From JBATTK01 sp049670505 (GTDB taxonomy: Bacteria > Bacteroidota > Bacteroidia > Flavobacteriales > Flavobacteriaceae), in NCBI GenBank assembly GCA_049670505.1, contig JBATTK010000187.1, forward strand, positions 1 to 6,494: a stretch of 6,494 bases of DNA, given 5' to 3'. Positions 5,879 to 6,494 of the stretch are shown here, one piece after another (positions within the stretch are counted from its first letter, which is position 1; the number at the start of each line of letters is the position of its first letter). The notes below the pieces were generated by a model, which saw only the letters and a list, made by a program, of their open reading frames with translations, made no database searches and was not told the DNA's origin. The position numbers were made by a program, and so were the translations under genes.

Positions 5879-5973
5879 CATGGGGTTTTGTGTAGTTTGG
5901 AATTTGTTTTTTGGAACTGATCTACCGTCAGACAGGTTTTAATACCTTATTGGCTTGCCCCGGAGAATGTTTT

Positions 5974-6345
5974 TTATTCCCTTATGGCTAAAATATCACC
6001 CTCGCGGTCTTGCAGTAAAGTACTTTCCTCGCCTTCTTCCATGGTTACAATATCATCCGGAAAATCCGTTCCGGGATATGAAATAGTGTAAACGCCGTCT
6101 TCTTGACTCCATTGAAAGTCGGTTATAATTTGGAGCTGCTTATCCGTATAACTATGGTATCTACCTAGATAGGCATCGTTAAAAATCCATTCTTGTCGTG
6201 TAGTTTGTTTATCGGTAACACTTATGACGTTAACAGACACATTGGACCAGACTCCAATGACAGGGTCATTGTTTTCCGGTATTTGTGAACAGTTGCTTGC
6301 AAAAATTATAGCAAGGATAGCCATAAATGAAAATAGCTTTTTCAT
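5974..6345 (-). CDS. Small putative lipoprotein of unknown function
   Basis: I do not recognise the family of this 123-residue protein. It starts MKKLF, has a hydrophobic stretch at 4-16, and reaches Cys19 in FASNC. That suggests a signal peptidase II lipobox, but Asn at -1 is atypical, so lipidation is probable rather than certain. The segment after Cys19 (SQIPENNDP) is polar, like a lipoprotein tether. The mature part opens with IGVW (30-33) and alternates strand-forming and polar residues, ending in acidic patches (EEGEE around 103-107). An I-G-x-W opening after a tether recalls small lipocalin-like lipoproteins of Bacteroidota; this is only a resemblance. The ATG gives a complete signal sequence. 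It is convergent with the barrel gene, and no TAnnTTTG promoter lies in the 150 bp upstream, which fits co-transcription with the open frame ending 9 bp before it. Confidence 0.68.
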   Translation of the reverse strand: MKKLFSFMAILAIIFASNCSQIPENNDPVIGVWSNVSVNVISVTDKQTTRQEWIFNDAYLGRYHSYTDKQLQIITDFQWSQEDGVYTISYPGTDFPDDIVTMEEGEESTLLQDREGDILAIRE

Positions 6346-6354
6346 GCAGTAGGT

Positions 6355-6494
6355 TTAATAGATTTGGGTACTAATAACAACGCAAGGAAAGCGACCGATA
6401 TTGTTATAGTTCGATGAATGGTATCCCATTTCGACTTTCTTCGTTAAAGTGTCGTTTTTTTTAACATTGTGTTTGGAAATGTAGTGTGTATCCC
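6355..6494 (-). CDS. Possible C-terminal fragment of an upstream gene (partial)
   Basis: Reading the minus strand from the window edge, one frame is open for 45 codons and stops with TAA at 6355-6357, 9 bp before the lipoprotein start. The other two minus-strand frames contain stops. The deduced tail includes KKNDTLTKKVEMGYHSS and ends FPCVVISTQIY. No family is recognisable. The codons (GAT, AAA, ATT, AAT, GTT) suit the genome, and the tight spacing suggests an operon. However, an open run of this length has an appreciable probability of arising by chance, so it may be plain upstream DNA. Confidence 0.3.
   Translation of the reverse strand, partial: DTHYISKHNVKKNDTLTKKVEMGYHSSNYNNIGRFPCVVISTQIY

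Noticed and set aside
5900..5973. A terminator for the minus-strand lipoprotein gene
   Set aside because: Only a 4-bp stem (CTGA/TCAG around 5918-5932) is visible, and no T-run follows on the minus strand, so a terminator cannot be supported.

Overview
The window looks like a chromosomal segment of a Bacteroidota bacterium, most likely a member of the Flavobacteriaceae. Four things point there. The coding DNA is AT-rich and its starts lack Shine-Dalgarno sequences. A perfect Bacteroidota-type -7 box (TAnnTTTG) lies in front of gyrB. The outer-membrane gene has a signal peptide ending in the A|Q cleavage typical of the phylum. The third gene also resembles a barrel family (DUF6588) that I recall from flavobacteria. 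Genus cannot be settled by eye.

Layout: an AT-rich leader (1-163) precedes asnB (164-1834, +), a complete glutamine-hydrolysing asparagine synthetase. An 857-bp gene-free interval (1835-2691) follows and is the most structured part of the window. It holds a strong hairpin terminator (2041-2070) and three nearly identical 108-bp direct repeats bounded by four copies of a TTTTCAA-N3-TTGAAAA palindrome. Each repeat carries a GC-rich hairpin and a terminator-like hairpin plus T-run. Downstream come a run of three further hairpins, a pair of inverted DnaA-box-like sequences, and the gyrB promoter, whose -7 box abuts a 29-bp dyad. gyrB (2692-4638, +) encodes a full DNA gyrase B subunit and ends in a textbook terminator (4658-4687). 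A 334-residue outer-membrane protein gene (4718-5722, +) starts about 30 bp beyond it.

A 108-bp imperfect palindromic intergenic element (5771-5878) lies between this gene and a convergent small putative lipoprotein gene (5974-6345, -). Upstream of the lipoprotein gene, an open frame runs in from the window edge and stops 9 bp before its start (6355-6494, -). It may be the tail of an operon partner.

The protein-coding content is ordinary: asparagine synthesis, DNA supercoiling, and envelope proteins of unknown role. asnB and gyrB are housekeeping genes, each apparently with its own transcription signals. The unusual content is non-coding: the tandem palindromic repeat array and the dyad at the gyrB promoter. 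No mobile element with a transposase, no CRISPR array, no tRNA or rRNA, and no defence system was seen.
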